Shown here piece by piece: positions 33,837 to 41,784 of a stretch of DNA of 42,316 bases (the first letter of the stretch is position 1; every line of letters starts with the position of its first letter). Both the position numbers and the translations under genes were made by a program. Source of the stretch: Calidithermus roseus (GTDB taxonomy: Bacteria > Deinococcota > Deinococci > Deinococcales > Thermaceae); assembly GCF_003574095.1 (NCBI RefSeq), contig NZ_QWLA01000026.1, forward strand, positions 1 through 42,316. Reading direction: 5' to 3'. The notes under the pieces are model-generated. The model was not told where the DNA came from and searched no databases. It saw nothing but the letters and a program-made list of their open reading frames with translations.

Positions 33837-34190
33837 GCCTCGAGTTCGTTTTTCCCCTCCCTGCCAGCGGGGAGGGGTTGGTTTGCGGTGCTGTGGTTTA
33901 GTGACCCCCGCTCTGCCGTCGGAGGGTGTAGGGGGAGGCCATTCCACATAGCCTCCCCCTCGCACCCTCCGAGGGACTCGCAGACATGCCGCCGGGGCCG
34001 GCGGCATGCTCGTCTGCGCCACCTCCCTCACCCCCTCCCGCGTGAGCCGCACACCCCGGCCGGGGACGGGCCCGCAGGACGAGCGGATGTCCCCTGGGGA
34101 GTGGGGCTGTAGTCGGCTGTCAGGCTGGGCGCAACCCCAGTGGATGATTTATCCCAACAAGGCGTTCGGCTATCAGCTATCGACCATCGA
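33837..34190. repeat. Repeat-rich gap after the ferredoxin operon
   Basis: Contains a hairpin CCCCTCCC/GGGAGGGG (33854-33877), a long double hairpin (33920-33971: CGGAGGGTG/CACCCTCCG outside GGGGGAGGC/GCCTCCCCC), type B composite hairpin copy 2 (33973-34018), and a heptamer repeat near the right edge. No gene is apparent. Confidence 0.7.
33973..34018. repeat. Composite hairpin repeat, copy 2 of type B
   Basis: Outer stem CGCAGAC (33979-33985)/GTCTGCG (34012-34018), inner stem ATGCCGCC/GGCGGCAT, bulge GCTC (34008-34011). Nearly identical to 6305-6351. Confidence 0.85.
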
Positions 34191-34195
34191 CTATT
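34168..34195. repeat. Heptanucleotide tandem repeat
   Basis: Four imperfect 7-bp units in a row: GGCTATC, AGCTATC, GACCATC, GACTATT. The last one overlaps the stop codon of the beta-helix gene. A related array is at 37706-37733. Confidence 0.6.
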
Positions 34196-35621
34196 GACAA
34201 CTCCCCCCCACACAGTTGTTCCGCAACTCGTTCGGCTTCGCGATCACCCCCTCGACCTGGCTCTGGGTGTACGAAAGCCCGGCGCGCTCGAGCTCTTCCT
34301 GACTGGGCAGCACGATGCGCACGGCCACCAGGCGCAGGTGGCCCAGGCGGTTGTTCTCGACGCGCACCTGGCCCACGCCTGCGGTGGGCAAGCAGACTTT
34401 GAAGGTGTCTACCACGGCCTCGAGGGTCACCACGTCGTCGAGTTCGCCGATGGCGTTGCCCCGGATCAGGTGCCTGATCTGGGGGTAGTGGCCCACCTCC
34501 TCGGGGAAGCGTCTGGAGCACATGGGGTTGAGGGCGACGAAGTGGTTGACCAGGCCTGGCACCTCGTTGGCCTCGACCAGGCTGTCGGCGGCGGTCATGG
34601 CGATGGCGGTGTGGATGCTGGGATAGGTGTTGTGGGCGAGCACCAAGTAGCGCCCGTTGCGGTACTCGTCGGGCTGGATGCCGTCGCGGGGGAGGTCGAT
34701 GTCTTCGGTGAAGTCGTCGTTGGTGAGGAAGAGGTTGGAGGTGCTCTTGGTGCCGGCCATGTCGGAGTAGATGACCCCGCCGCCGTGCAGGCCGTCCATG
34801 TAGGTGGCGATGGAGTAGGGGGCGCCGGGGGCGGCCTCGAGGAAGCGCCCGCCCCGCACCCAGACGTTGTTGACGGCGCTGGCGGCCTCGAGCTGCCCGG
34901 CGTGGTGGGAGTCGGGGTCGATGGTGTTGTTGCGGAAGGTCACGTTGTCGAGCACCACGTCGCGCGCGGAGCGCACGTTGACCAGGGGGGCGATGAACTC
35001 GTCGCCCCCGTCGAAGGTGATGTTCTTGATGTAGACGTTGCCGGGGAGGTTGCGCAGCACCTCGAGGCACTCGGAGTGGTAGGGGTGGTAGTAGCTGGCC
35101 TTGCACGAGGCAGACTCGTCGTAGGTGCGCACCTGGGGGTCTTTGGAGCCCTTGGGGATGGCAAACTGGATGCCGCTGATGAGGATGCGGCCCTTCACCA
35201 CCACCGTGCCGGGTTCGTCGGCCACGAGCTGGATGTTGCTGTAGCCCCGCGTGACCAGGCTGAAGCGGGCGGTGGGGTCGGTGGAGTGGGTGTGGACGAG
35301 GGGCCAGTAGTAGGTGCCGGGCTCGAGGCGGATGGTCACGCCCTGGTCCTGGTATTTGTCGATGATGGCTTGCACGTCATCCCCAGGACGCACGGTGACC
35401 ACGTTGTTCAGGGGCGCAATTCCTCCGATGAGGATGCCGCCCTTGGCCTCGGGGTTGAGGGGGTGGCGGGCCCACCACTCGGCCACGCTCAGGCTGTAGT
35501 CGGGGTCCACGCGGGGCACGCCCTGCCCCGGCTGATAGGGCATGACCGGCTGCTCTTGCTGGCAGGCCGTCAGCAAGCTCAGCAAGGCCGCGCTGCTCCA
35601 GATGAGCCAGCTTCGCTTCAC
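34191..35621 (-). CDS. Secreted lipoprotein, right-handed beta-helix (pectate-lyase-like)
   Basis: 476 residues. The signal ends in a lipobox (LLSLLTACQQEQ), so the protein is lipid-anchored. DVQAIIDKYQDQGVTIRLEPGTYY is the start of a parallel beta-helix of the pectate lyase/carbohydrate-active type; later turns (VYIKNITFDGG, VVLDNVTFRNN, NVWVRGGRF, NLFLTNDDF) repeat a strand pattern. No catalytic residues can be assigned. The C-terminus has two Cys (NNCVGGSCQ). GTG 35621 follows GGAGGGA. Encoded 14 bp after the glycosidase-like lipoprotein. Confidence 0.75.
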   Translation of the reverse strand: MKRSWLIWSSAALLSLLTACQQEQPVMPYQPGQGVPRVDPDYSLSVAEWWARHPLNPEAKGGILIGGIAPLNNVVTVRPGDDVQAIIDKYQDQGVTIRLEPGTYYWPLVHTHSTDPTARFSLVTRGYSNIQLVADEPGTVVVKGRILISGIQFAIPKGSKDPQVRTYDESASCKASYYHPYHSECLEVLRNLPGNVYIKNITFDGGDEFIAPLVNVRSARDVVLDNVTFRNNTIDPDSHHAGQLEAASAVNNVWVRGGRFLEAAPGAPYSIATYMDGLHGGGVIYSDMAGTKSTSNLFLTNDDFTEDIDLPRDGIQPDEYRNGRYLVLAHNTYPSIHTAIAMTAADSLVEANEVPGLVNHFVALNPMCSRRFPEEVGHYPQIRHLIRGNAIGELDDVVTLEAVVDTFKVCLPTAGVGQVRVENNRLGHLRLVAVRIVLPSQEELERAGLSYTQSQVEGVIAKPNELRNNCVGGSCQ

Positions 35622-35635
35622 GTTTTTTCCCTCCT

Positions 35636-37552
35636 TTATGGCACCACCTCGAATACCCGCCCGTCGCCGGGGGCGTACTCGAGTTCTGTTCCCTGGGCAT
35701 AGACCTGGCCGCTCTCGAGGTCCCTGAGCCGGCCCTGTATCTCGTCGGAGCGCACCGCCAGGCGGCGGGGGCTCTGGCAGTCGCGGTTGACCACCACCAA
35801 GAAGTGCCGCCCGTCGCGGTGCTGCAGGCTGCTGGCGTAGGGCACGTCGGCCCCGCTCACCTCGAAGCGGTCCGGGACCTTGAACAGCTCCTTCAGCACC
35901 CCGCGCAAGGCTGCGACCCGCCGGGCCTGGTGGCTGACCTCGTCGTAGAGAGTGGGATTATCCCTGAGGCCCCGCCAGCCCTGCTGCGAGCTGTAGATGA
36001 ACCAGAAGATCCCCTTGGCCCCCTCGCCCACCGCCAGCCAGTTCTGGGCCCGAACCTCGCTGGGGGTGGGCTCGCGGAGCTGGTCTTCGAAGGAGTGGGT
36101 CTGCAGGATCAGCCACAGCGGCACGCTGCGGGGCTTGTCCTTGGTGAGCAGCCGCAGGTAGCTCACGAAATCCAGGTCGCTGTAGCCGAAGCCCCTGAGG
36201 GTGAAGTCTCCCACCGCGTTGGAGTAGCCCACCGGATACACGTCGAGCAGCATCACGTCGGGCCGGGTCTGCTGGTAGATGAGCTCGCCCCGCCCCCGCC
36301 CGATCAGCACCGACATCGAGGGGCGGTCAAAGTCGGCCTCCTGGAAGGCTTTTTGCAGCGGCGCGACCTTGGGCACATCCTTGAGGAAGGGTTCGTCGGC
36401 CACGTAGTAGCCGCCCAAGCTGGGGTGGAGTGAGAGCCGCTTGACCAACTCCTGGGCGATGCTGCGGGCTCTGGCGGGGTCGGGCGGGATCTCCTCGGGC
36501 CACCACTCGCGGTTGAGGTCGTCGCCGGGGTTGAAGTAGACCTCGAGGCCCGCCTCATCGGTGGCCCGCAGCCCGTCGTCGTCGCCGCGGTTGGCCACGT
36601 TGGCGTTGATGAGCATCACGGCGTCGAAGCCCCGCGCCTTGAGCTCGGTGGCCCAGCGCTTCATCTCGTCGTAGCCGTGGGTCATGTTGGCGTCCTCGAA
36701 GAGGCCCAGCGGGAAGCCGAACTCCATGCCCTGGGCGCTGCGCTGGAGGGTGGTGGCCACCGGCGGTAGGCCACCCACCTCGGCGCGGATGGTCACCGGC
36801 CCGCTGCCCCCGTCGCTCTGGTAGGTGATGTAGGCCCAGCCATCCTGGGCGGGGGCCGGGTTGGGCCCCACCAGGCGTCCGGAGCCCTCGAGGCCAAAGC
36901 GCACCGTGTCCTGGGCTTCGGTCGCGGTCTGGCCCGAGGCGTCGAGCAGCCGCACCGCGACCGCGACCTCGCCGCCCTGCTGGCGCACGCTGCGGGCCTG
37001 GGGGTAGATCTCCAGCGAGGCCGAAGGGGCCACGCCCAGGTACAGGTCGTCGATCCAGACCTCCGCACCTGCGTTGAGCCCCTCCCACACCAGATCCACC
37101 CGCCCGCGCCCGTCGGATTCGGTGGTGAACACGGTCCAGAGCTCACGCCAGTCGGTGCTGGAGCGCACTGACTGGGTGTCGGAGGAGCCGCCCGAGGCCG
37201 GGGCCCAGCGCAGCCGCACCTCGCCCGTGCTGAGGTTGCGGGCCCGGACCCAGCCGTGCAGCAGGTAGGGGGTGTGGGGTTGGAGCTCGAGGCTCTGCGT
37301 AGTGTAGACCTCGGCGGAGGGCCCGCTTATCTTGAGCGCGACCTCGCCTGCGTGGGCGCTGCCGCGGTCGGCCCCGGAGCCCTCGCGCCACTGCCATTCA
37401 GCCGGATAGCCGTCGGAGCCCAGCGTTTCGAAGGAGGGGTTGCGCAAGAGGTTGGGGCCCTGCCAGTGGGGTTCCGCCGGAGGCTGGGCCATGTTGCAGG
37501 CCGCTAGCATGAGCACAACGCCAATCAACTTGCCTTGCCGGTACAAAGTCAT
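35636..37552 (-). CDS. Secreted lipoprotein, glycosidase-like with carbohydrate-binding domain
   Basis: 638 residues. Lipobox LMLAACNM; residues 25-180 form a jelly-roll-like binding domain (LLRNPSFETLGSDGYPAEWQ); residues 190-280 a bacterial Ig-like domain (VAVRLLDASGQTATEA); the rest a TIM-barrel glycosidase-like domain (FGFPLGLFEDANMTHGYDEM; GGYYVADEPFLKDV with a likely acid Glu; VMLLDVYPVGY). The ADEP motif fits GH-A clan-type barrels, but the family number is uncertain. With the beta-helix protein it could process a surface polysaccharide. The promoter upstream has 11-bp phased repeats. Confidence 0.7.
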   Translation of the reverse strand: MTLYRQGKLIGVVLMLAACNMAQPPAEPHWQGPNLLRNPSFETLGSDGYPAEWQWREGSGADRGSAHAGEVALKISGPSAEVYTTQSLELQPHTPYLLHGWVRARNLSTGEVRLRWAPASGGSSDTQSVRSSTDWRELWTVFTTESDGRGRVDLVWEGLNAGAEVWIDDLYLGVAPSASLEIYPQARSVRQQGGEVAVAVRLLDASGQTATEAQDTVRFGLEGSGRLVGPNPAPAQDGWAYITYQSDGGSGPVTIRAEVGGLPPVATTLQRSAQGMEFGFPLGLFEDANMTHGYDEMKRWATELKARGFDAVMLINANVANRGDDDGLRATDEAGLEVYFNPGDDLNREWWPEEIPPDPARARSIAQELVKRLSLHPSLGGYYVADEPFLKDVPKVAPLQKAFQEADFDRPSMSVLIGRGRGELIYQQTRPDVMLLDVYPVGYSNAVGDFTLRGFGYSDLDFVSYLRLLTKDKPRSVPLWLILQTHSFEDQLREPTPSEVRAQNWLAVGEGAKGIFWFIYSSQQGWRGLRDNPTLYDEVSHQARRVAALRGVLKELFKVPDRFEVSGADVPYASSLQHRDGRHFLVVVNRDCQSPRRLAVRSDEIQGRLRDLESGQVYAQGTELEYAPGDGRVFEVVP

Positions 37553-37594
37553 TGCCAGGGCAGCCTAGAGGGGGAGAGGCGGGACAAGTGGGGT

Positions 37595-37649
37595 AATTTT
37601 CGAGCCGCTTCTTGAGCGTTCCTTAGGCTGTTCTTGAGCCTTTCTTAGC
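37595..37649 (-). promoter_or_regulatory. Array of ~11-bp direct repeats upstream of the lipoprotein operon
   Basis: On the plus strand TTCTTGAGC occurs exactly at 37609-37617 and 37631-37639 (22 bp apart), with degenerate copies at 37619-37628 (TTCCTTAGGC) and 37641-37649 (TTTCTTAGC) and a further partial copy at 37597-37605. The spacing of 10-12 bp suggests a multi-site OmpR/PhoB-type operator for the gene starting at 37552. Confidence 0.45.
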
Positions 37650-37672
37650 CTTCACGAACCGGCCTGTTTTGA

Positions 37673-37813
37673 GTGGCCCGTGGCTCACCCCTCCCCGCCG
37701 GCAGTAGCCGTCAGCCCTCAGCTATCAGCCGTCAACGAAGCTGGCGTCGAGGACCAAGGCGTCTTGCGTACGACGTAAGACCCTCCCACTATGGGCTATC
37801 GGCGTTCGATGCC
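37673..37813. repeat. Dispersed mosaic repeat, copy 2, with heptamer array
   Basis: Shares CCCCTCCCCGCCGGC (37690s), CAAGGCGTCTTGCGT (37755-37769) and GGCGTTCGATG near 37801 with 13245-13375. It also contains four heptamers AGCCGTC, AGCCCTC, AGCTATC, AGCCGTC (37706-37733). Confidence 0.65.
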
Positions 37814-38607
37814 TACGCCCGCACGCCCAGCGCCGTGAGCAGCACCACCAGCAAGCCGAAGGCCATCTGGCTCCAGCCCACCACCCTCGCGGGCACCGGG
37901 GGGCGGGCGAAGGTGTAGGCCGAGAAGGGCAGCAACAGCCCCACGGCCAGCACGCTCGGCCAGGGAACCCAGCCCGCGGCGCTGCCCAGCAGCAGCACGC
38001 CGATGGCCACAGCTTCGGCCAGGTAGGCCGTGCGGAAGGGGACGGCGAGCCCTCGAGCCCGCATCACCTGGGTGCGGGCGTAGTGGATGGCGGCATAAGC
38101 GCGTGCGGCCAGCACCAGCCACAGGCCCAGCGCCAGCGAAGGCTCGAGGCCCCCCGCCAGCCCGATTCCCGCTGCCACCGAGCCCATCGCGGCGGCCCCG
38201 GCAAGCTCGGGCAGCAGGTTGCGGCTTTTGTTGTGCGCATCGAACCACAGCTGGATGGCGATGAGTGGGAGGGCGGCGAGCAAGGGCCAGAAAAAGGGCC
38301 CCTCGGCTCTGAGGAAAGCCAGGAGCAACCCGAGCACCCCGATCGTGCCATAGGCCAGGGCGAAGCGCCCCGCGATAGGTGTGCGGGGGAAGCGCTTGCC
38401 CTTGCGCACGTCGGCGAGCCAGAGCTTGAGCGGGTGGCGGGTGAAGAAGGCCGCCAGGGCAAAGATGCCCAGCCCCAGCCCGGCGAGCGTGGGGGCGACC
38501 AGCAGGCCCAGCACGATGGGCTCGAGCGTGAACCCCCAGCCGCCGTGTTCGTTGGGCAGGGCCACGGTCTTGAGCGGGACTTTGACGGTTTTGGGCTGTG
38601 CGGTCAT
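37813..38607 (-). CDS. ywiC: YwiC-like membrane protein
   Basis: 264 residues, about eight hydrophobic helices. The signature is LPNEHGGWGFTLEPIVLG near the start, with FDAHNKSRNLLPELAGA later, as in YwiC-family proteins. In Bacillus ywiC sits beside narK and fnr, which fits the anaerobic-type regulators nearby here. Function unknown. AAGGAG precedes ATG 38607; the cupin gene ends 4 bp upstream. Confidence 0.85.
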   Translation of the reverse strand: MTAQPKTVKVPLKTVALPNEHGGWGFTLEPIVLGLLVAPTLAGLGLGIFALAAFFTRHPLKLWLADVRKGKRFPRTPIAGRFALAYGTIGVLGLLLAFLRAEGPFFWPLLAALPLIAIQLWFDAHNKSRNLLPELAGAAAMGSVAAGIGLAGGLEPSLALGLWLVLAARAYAAIHYARTQVMRARGLAVPFRTAYLAEAVAIGVLLLGSAAGWVPWPSVLAVGLLLPFSAYTFARPPVPARVVGWSQMAFGLLVVLLTALGVRA

Positions 38608-38611
38608 GGGT

Positions 38612-38935
38612 TCACTCCTTGGGGAGCAAGGTTAGCAGCAGGATGAGGGGACTTTCGGCCCGGATGGCGTGGACCAGCCCGGCGGGCATGTAGACCCAGG
38701 TGCCGGGGCGGGCCTCGAGCTCATCCGCCCCTAGCTTGAGGGTGCCCGTTCCGGAGAGGATTTGCACGATGGCGGGCCTCGAGGCGGTGTGCTCGGTGAG
38801 CTCCTGGCCCGCGTCGAAGGCGAAGATCACCGTGCGAACACCGCCTTCGTTGTGCAGCACGCGGCTCAAGATGCCATCGGGCTGGACGGCGGCTTCCCGG
38901 TGGAGGTCGGGGAGGTAGCGGTAGGTCAGGGTCAT
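38612..38935 (-). CDS. Small cupin protein
   Basis: 107 residues forming one cupin barrel: FDAGQELTEHTASRPAIVQI and GTWVYMPAGLVHAI carry the metal-ligand positions (His, Glu-like and His). Single-domain cupins next to fnr-type regulators are often linked to nitrosative stress, but the substrate is unknown. ATG 38935 is supported by TGCAAT six nt upstream and a Crp/Fnr-type palindrome centred exactly 41.5 bp upstream, implying a leaderless, activated transcript. Confidence 0.8.
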   Translation of the reverse strand: MTLTYRYLPDLHREAAVQPDGILSRVLHNEGGVRTVIFAFDAGQELTEHTASRPAIVQILSGTGTLKLGADELEARPGTWVYMPAGLVHAIRAESPLILLLTLLPKE

Positions 38936-38941
38936 GACCTC

Positions 38942-38984
38942 ATTGCACCCCGGCTCGAGCCGGCAGGCCATGACCTGGGTCAAG
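38942..38984 (-). promoter_or_regulatory. Class II-type Crp/Fnr promoter upstream of the cupin gene
   Basis: TGAC-CTGG-GTCA (38971-38982, centre 38976.5) lies 41.5 bp upstream of ATG 38935. On the minus strand TGCAAT (38942-38947) is the likely -10 and the transcript would start at the ATG. The half-sites match the palindrome at 31761-31777. Confidence 0.6.
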
Positions 38985-39142
38985 GTTGCTCCCGAGGCTC
39001 GGGGGGAGGGCACGCCGCTTTGCTTCGCCATAAGGGGTGATTTCGTTGGTCCGGGTAGAGCAAGACGATTGATCCTGAGTCAGAAGGACCAGAGGCGATG
39101 GCGACTGAACCATGCCGCGCACAAGGGCTAGAACTGGCTGGC

Positions 39143-39823
39143 TCAAGCTTCGGCGATCTGGCGTAGAGCGGCGGGGTCGTTGATCCACACCCGGCGCTCG
39201 GCCAGGCGGATGAACCCCTGGCGGAACAGCTCACCCAGCTTGCGGCTGACCGCCTCAGGGACGGTACCCAGCAGCGCGGCGAGTTCGGGGTTGGTGGGCA
39301 GGTCGAAGCCCTGGCCCTCGGCCTCCAGCCGCCCCAGCAGGTACTCGGCCAGGCGGGATGCGACCTCGTGGAACACCAGTCGGTCGAGCAGGTGCACGAG
39401 TTGCCCCTGGCGGCGGGCCAGGAAGCGGATGAGGGCGCGAGAGAGGGCGGGGTGGGTCTCGAGCAGCCGGTGGAAGGCCTCGGTGGGCAGGGCCAGCAGC
39501 AGGCTGTCCTCCAGGGCTTCGGCCGAGGCCGGGTAGCGGGGCTTCTCCAGGAAGATCGCCACCGCGGCCACCGCGTGGTAGGGGCCGTCGAGGTGCAGCA
39601 CCATCTGGCGCCGCCCCTGGGGGTCCATCTTGTAGACCTTGATCAGTCCCTCGGCGACGATGAACAGTGAGCGGGCGGGGTCGCCCTCGAGGAACAGCGT
39701 CTCCCCCTTGTGCAAGGGGCGCAGGGTCGCCACGGCGGCCAGGGCCTCGAGGTCGGCGGGGCTGAGGTCGCGGAAGAGGGGGCTCTGGGCCAGGATTTCC
39801 TGGACTTGAGGGCTGTGGGTCAT
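39143..39823 (-). CDS. dnrT: Crp/Fnr-family regulator, DnrT-like
   Basis: 226 residues. N-terminal sensor cupin (LHKGETLFLEGDPARSLFIV; GRRQMVLHLDGPYHAVAAVA), dimer helix and a winged helix (TNPELAALLGTVPEAVSRKL) with E..SR, the Fnr-type recognition helix. No Cys cluster for an oxygen-sensing Fe-S centre is present, so it may be used as a constitutive activator whose amount is controlled. It overlaps the SARP-type gene's stop (ATGA), as in the Thermus dnrST pair that switches on nitrate and nitrite respiration when oxygen is low. It is the best candidate for the TGAC-N4-GTCA sites. Confidence 0.75.
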   Translation of the reverse strand: MTHSPQVQEILAQSPLFRDLSPADLEALAAVATLRPLHKGETLFLEGDPARSLFIVAEGLIKVYKMDPQGRRQMVLHLDGPYHAVAAVAIFLEKPRYPASAEALEDSLLLALPTEAFHRLLETHPALSRALIRFLARRQGQLVHLLDRLVFHEVASRLAEYLLGRLEAEGQGFDLPTNPELAALLGTVPEAVSRKLGELFRQGFIRLAERRVWINDPAALRQIAEA

Positions 39824-41784
39824 GCCGGTTGCACCAGTCTGGCAAGGTCGGGGTCGATGGGCAAGCCCTCGCGCTCCATGCGGCTTTGGTACTGGCTGAA
39901 GAGGCTCTTGGCCTCGAGCTTTTGTCCCAGCTCCACGAGCTGCTGCATCAGGGCGCGGTAGGCCTCCTCGCGCCAGGGGTCGAGCTTGAGGATGCGGCGG
40001 TAGGCCTCCAGGGCCTCGCGGGGCTGGCCCAGGGCGCGGGCGATCTCGGCGCTGCGCAGCAGGGCGTCCACCGCCCGCTCGCGCAGGTAGGCGCGCTCGA
40101 GTTCGGCCCAGTCGGCATAGGGCTCGTCGCTGAGGAAGTCGCCCTTGTACAAGAGCAGGGCCTGGCGGTAGGCCTCCAGCGCCGCCGTCCCCTCCAGGCC
40201 ATCGCCTTGGTGGATGAGCTGCTCGAAACGCTCGACGTCGAGGAAGTAGGGGATTTGCGGGGCGAAGCGGTAGCCCTTGCCCTCGCGCAGGATAAGCTGA
40301 GGCCGCGCGGGGTCGGGCTCGAGGGCCTGCCTGAGGTCGTGAACCAGCACGTGCAGGCGGGCCTGGGTGGCCTCGGCCTCCTCACCGGGCCACAGGCGCT
40401 CGCACAGCTCCTCGCGCGCGAGGGTCTGGCCCCGGTGGGCCAGCAGCAGCTTGAGCAGGGTGAGGGCCTGGCGACGACCGAAGGCCTTAGGCGGCAGCAC
40501 CTGGCCCTCGCGCCGCACCTGCAAGCCGCCGAAGGTGCGCAGCTCGAGCCAGTGCTCCTGCACGGAACTGACGGAGTGCGGCTGGGGCCACAACACCTCG
40601 GCACCCAGCCGCTCGAGCCACAGCACCGGGGCCACTGCCTGGCTGGCGATGGGGGGCAGGCGGGTAAAGAAGAGCTGCTGCAACCCGATCACCCTGGGCC
40701 CCGACCACAGCGGCAGGCATTGCCGGGACTGGCCTGCTCCCACGTGGGGGCAGGCGGCCACCCCACCGCGCACGCCCAAAATCTGCCCCTCCCACACTCC
40801 GCAGTGCTCGGCGAAGCCGCAGGCCGGGGGGTTGCCTTTGCCGTGGACGTAGGTCTCGCCGTCGGCCAGCAGCAGCCGCACGCACGAGGCCCCGCTCAGC
40901 CGGGCGCTCTGCTCGAGGAAGGCCTCGATCCCCTGCCCTTTGGACTGGGCGTGCAGGGCGCTCGCCACCGCGCGCAACCCTGCCTCGCCCAGCCGGGTGA
41001 GCACGGTGTAGAGCGAGGCCGCCAGCATGGGCCCGATCAGGGCGAGCTGCTCGAGCAGCGCCTCATCGTCGGCGTCGGGGTCGCGGCTGGCGAGGTTGAG
41101 CACCCCGATGAGACCCTGGGGCAACTCCAGGGGGTAGCACACGTAGGTCTTGTAGCCCAGCTTCTTGACCTTCTGCCGCAGGTAGCGGGCGTCGGAGGGG
41201 AGGTCGTGGGTGAGCAGGGGGTGGTGCAGCAGGCTCACCAGCCCCGGAAAGCCCTCCCCCCAGGCGAACCAGGCTTTCTCGAGGAAGGCCTCGCGGTGGA
41301 TGCCGTCGTAGGCGGTGAGCACCAGGTAGCGCTCCTGGGGGTCGGCCAGGAACAGCTCAGCCGCCTCCATATCCAGCGCCCGGCGCAGGCTGCCCAGGAA
41401 GACCTGCAACGTCTGGAAGAAGCTGCCCGGCTCGGCGGCCAGCTTGCGTGCAGCCCAGGAGAGCGAGGCCAGAAGCTCGCTCGAGTCCGTGTGGTTTTCC
41501 GCCTTCAGCTCGACGTGAATCTCGGATCCGACGTACCCCTGGCAGATCAGGCGTTTACCCCCACAGGAGATGGCGGTGCTGGCCTGGTACGCCCCGCGCC
41601 TGATTTCCCGCTGCACCGGGCAGCGCACGCACAGCGGGCGGCCAAACCCGTCGGTCCCCGCCACTACCTCGGCGCAGCGCTTGCCCAGCACGGCTTCGGC
41701 AGGCAGCCGGAAAAACGCGGCGGCCCCCGAGCCCCAGGCCGTGATGCGGCCTTCTTTGTCGAGTTGCCAGCGCACCCGGTTCAT
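39820..41784 (-). CDS. dnrS: PAS/GAF sensor with SARP-type (winged helix plus BTAD) output, DnrS-like
   Basis: 654 residues. A PAS-like domain (RITAWGSGAAAFFRLPAEAVLG) with CVRCPVQ, then a GAF domain (about 110-270), a Cys/His-rich segment (CGFAEHC ... CPHVGAGQSRQCLPLW) that may bind a cofactor, an OmpR-type winged helix (LRTFGGLQVRREGQVLPPKA; LVHDLRQALEPDP), and a bacterial transcriptional activation (BTAD) helical repeat. This matches the architecture described for the Thermus DnrS partner of DnrT. ATG 41784 starts the PAS domain; an upstream TTG 41961 in frame adds non-conserved sequence. Coupled to dnrT. Confidence 0.7.
   Translation of the reverse strand: MNRVRWQLDKEGRITAWGSGAAAFFRLPAEAVLGKRCAEVVAGTDGFGRPLCVRCPVQREIRRGAYQASTAISCGGKRLICQGYVGSEIHVELKAENHTDSSELLASLSWAARKLAAEPGSFFQTLQVFLGSLRRALDMEAAELFLADPQERYLVLTAYDGIHREAFLEKAWFAWGEGFPGLVSLLHHPLLTHDLPSDARYLRQKVKKLGYKTYVCYPLELPQGLIGVLNLASRDPDADDEALLEQLALIGPMLAASLYTVLTRLGEAGLRAVASALHAQSKGQGIEAFLEQSARLSGASCVRLLLADGETYVHGKGNPPACGFAEHCGVWEGQILGVRGGVAACPHVGAGQSRQCLPLWSGPRVIGLQQLFFTRLPPIASQAVAPVLWLERLGAEVLWPQPHSVSSVQEHWLELRTFGGLQVRREGQVLPPKAFGRRQALTLLKLLLAHRGQTLAREELCERLWPGEEAEATQARLHVLVHDLRQALEPDPARPQLILREGKGYRFAPQIPYFLDVERFEQLIHQGDGLEGTAALEAYRQALLLYKGDFLSDEPYADWAELERAYLRERAVDALLRSAEIARALGQPREALEAYRRILKLDPWREEAYRALMQQLVELGQKLEAKSLFSQYQSRMEREGLPIDPDLARLVQPA

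Noticed and set aside
31962-34052. Open frame of nearly 700 codons on the minus strand opposite the DUF2249/ferredoxin genes
   Set aside because: It is antisense to five overlapping, motif-verified genes and has His/Gln/Gly-rich, low-complexity sequence; a GC-rich shadow frame.
34140-35702. 520-codon plus-strand frame opposite the beta-helix lipoprotein
   Set aside because: Valine/His-rich shadow of a gene with a signal peptide and lipobox on the other strand.
39070-39085. Second Fnr box (TTGAT-CCTG-AGTCA) between cupin and dnrT
   Set aside because: The half-sites are not symmetric with TGA-N6-TCA spacing; too weak.
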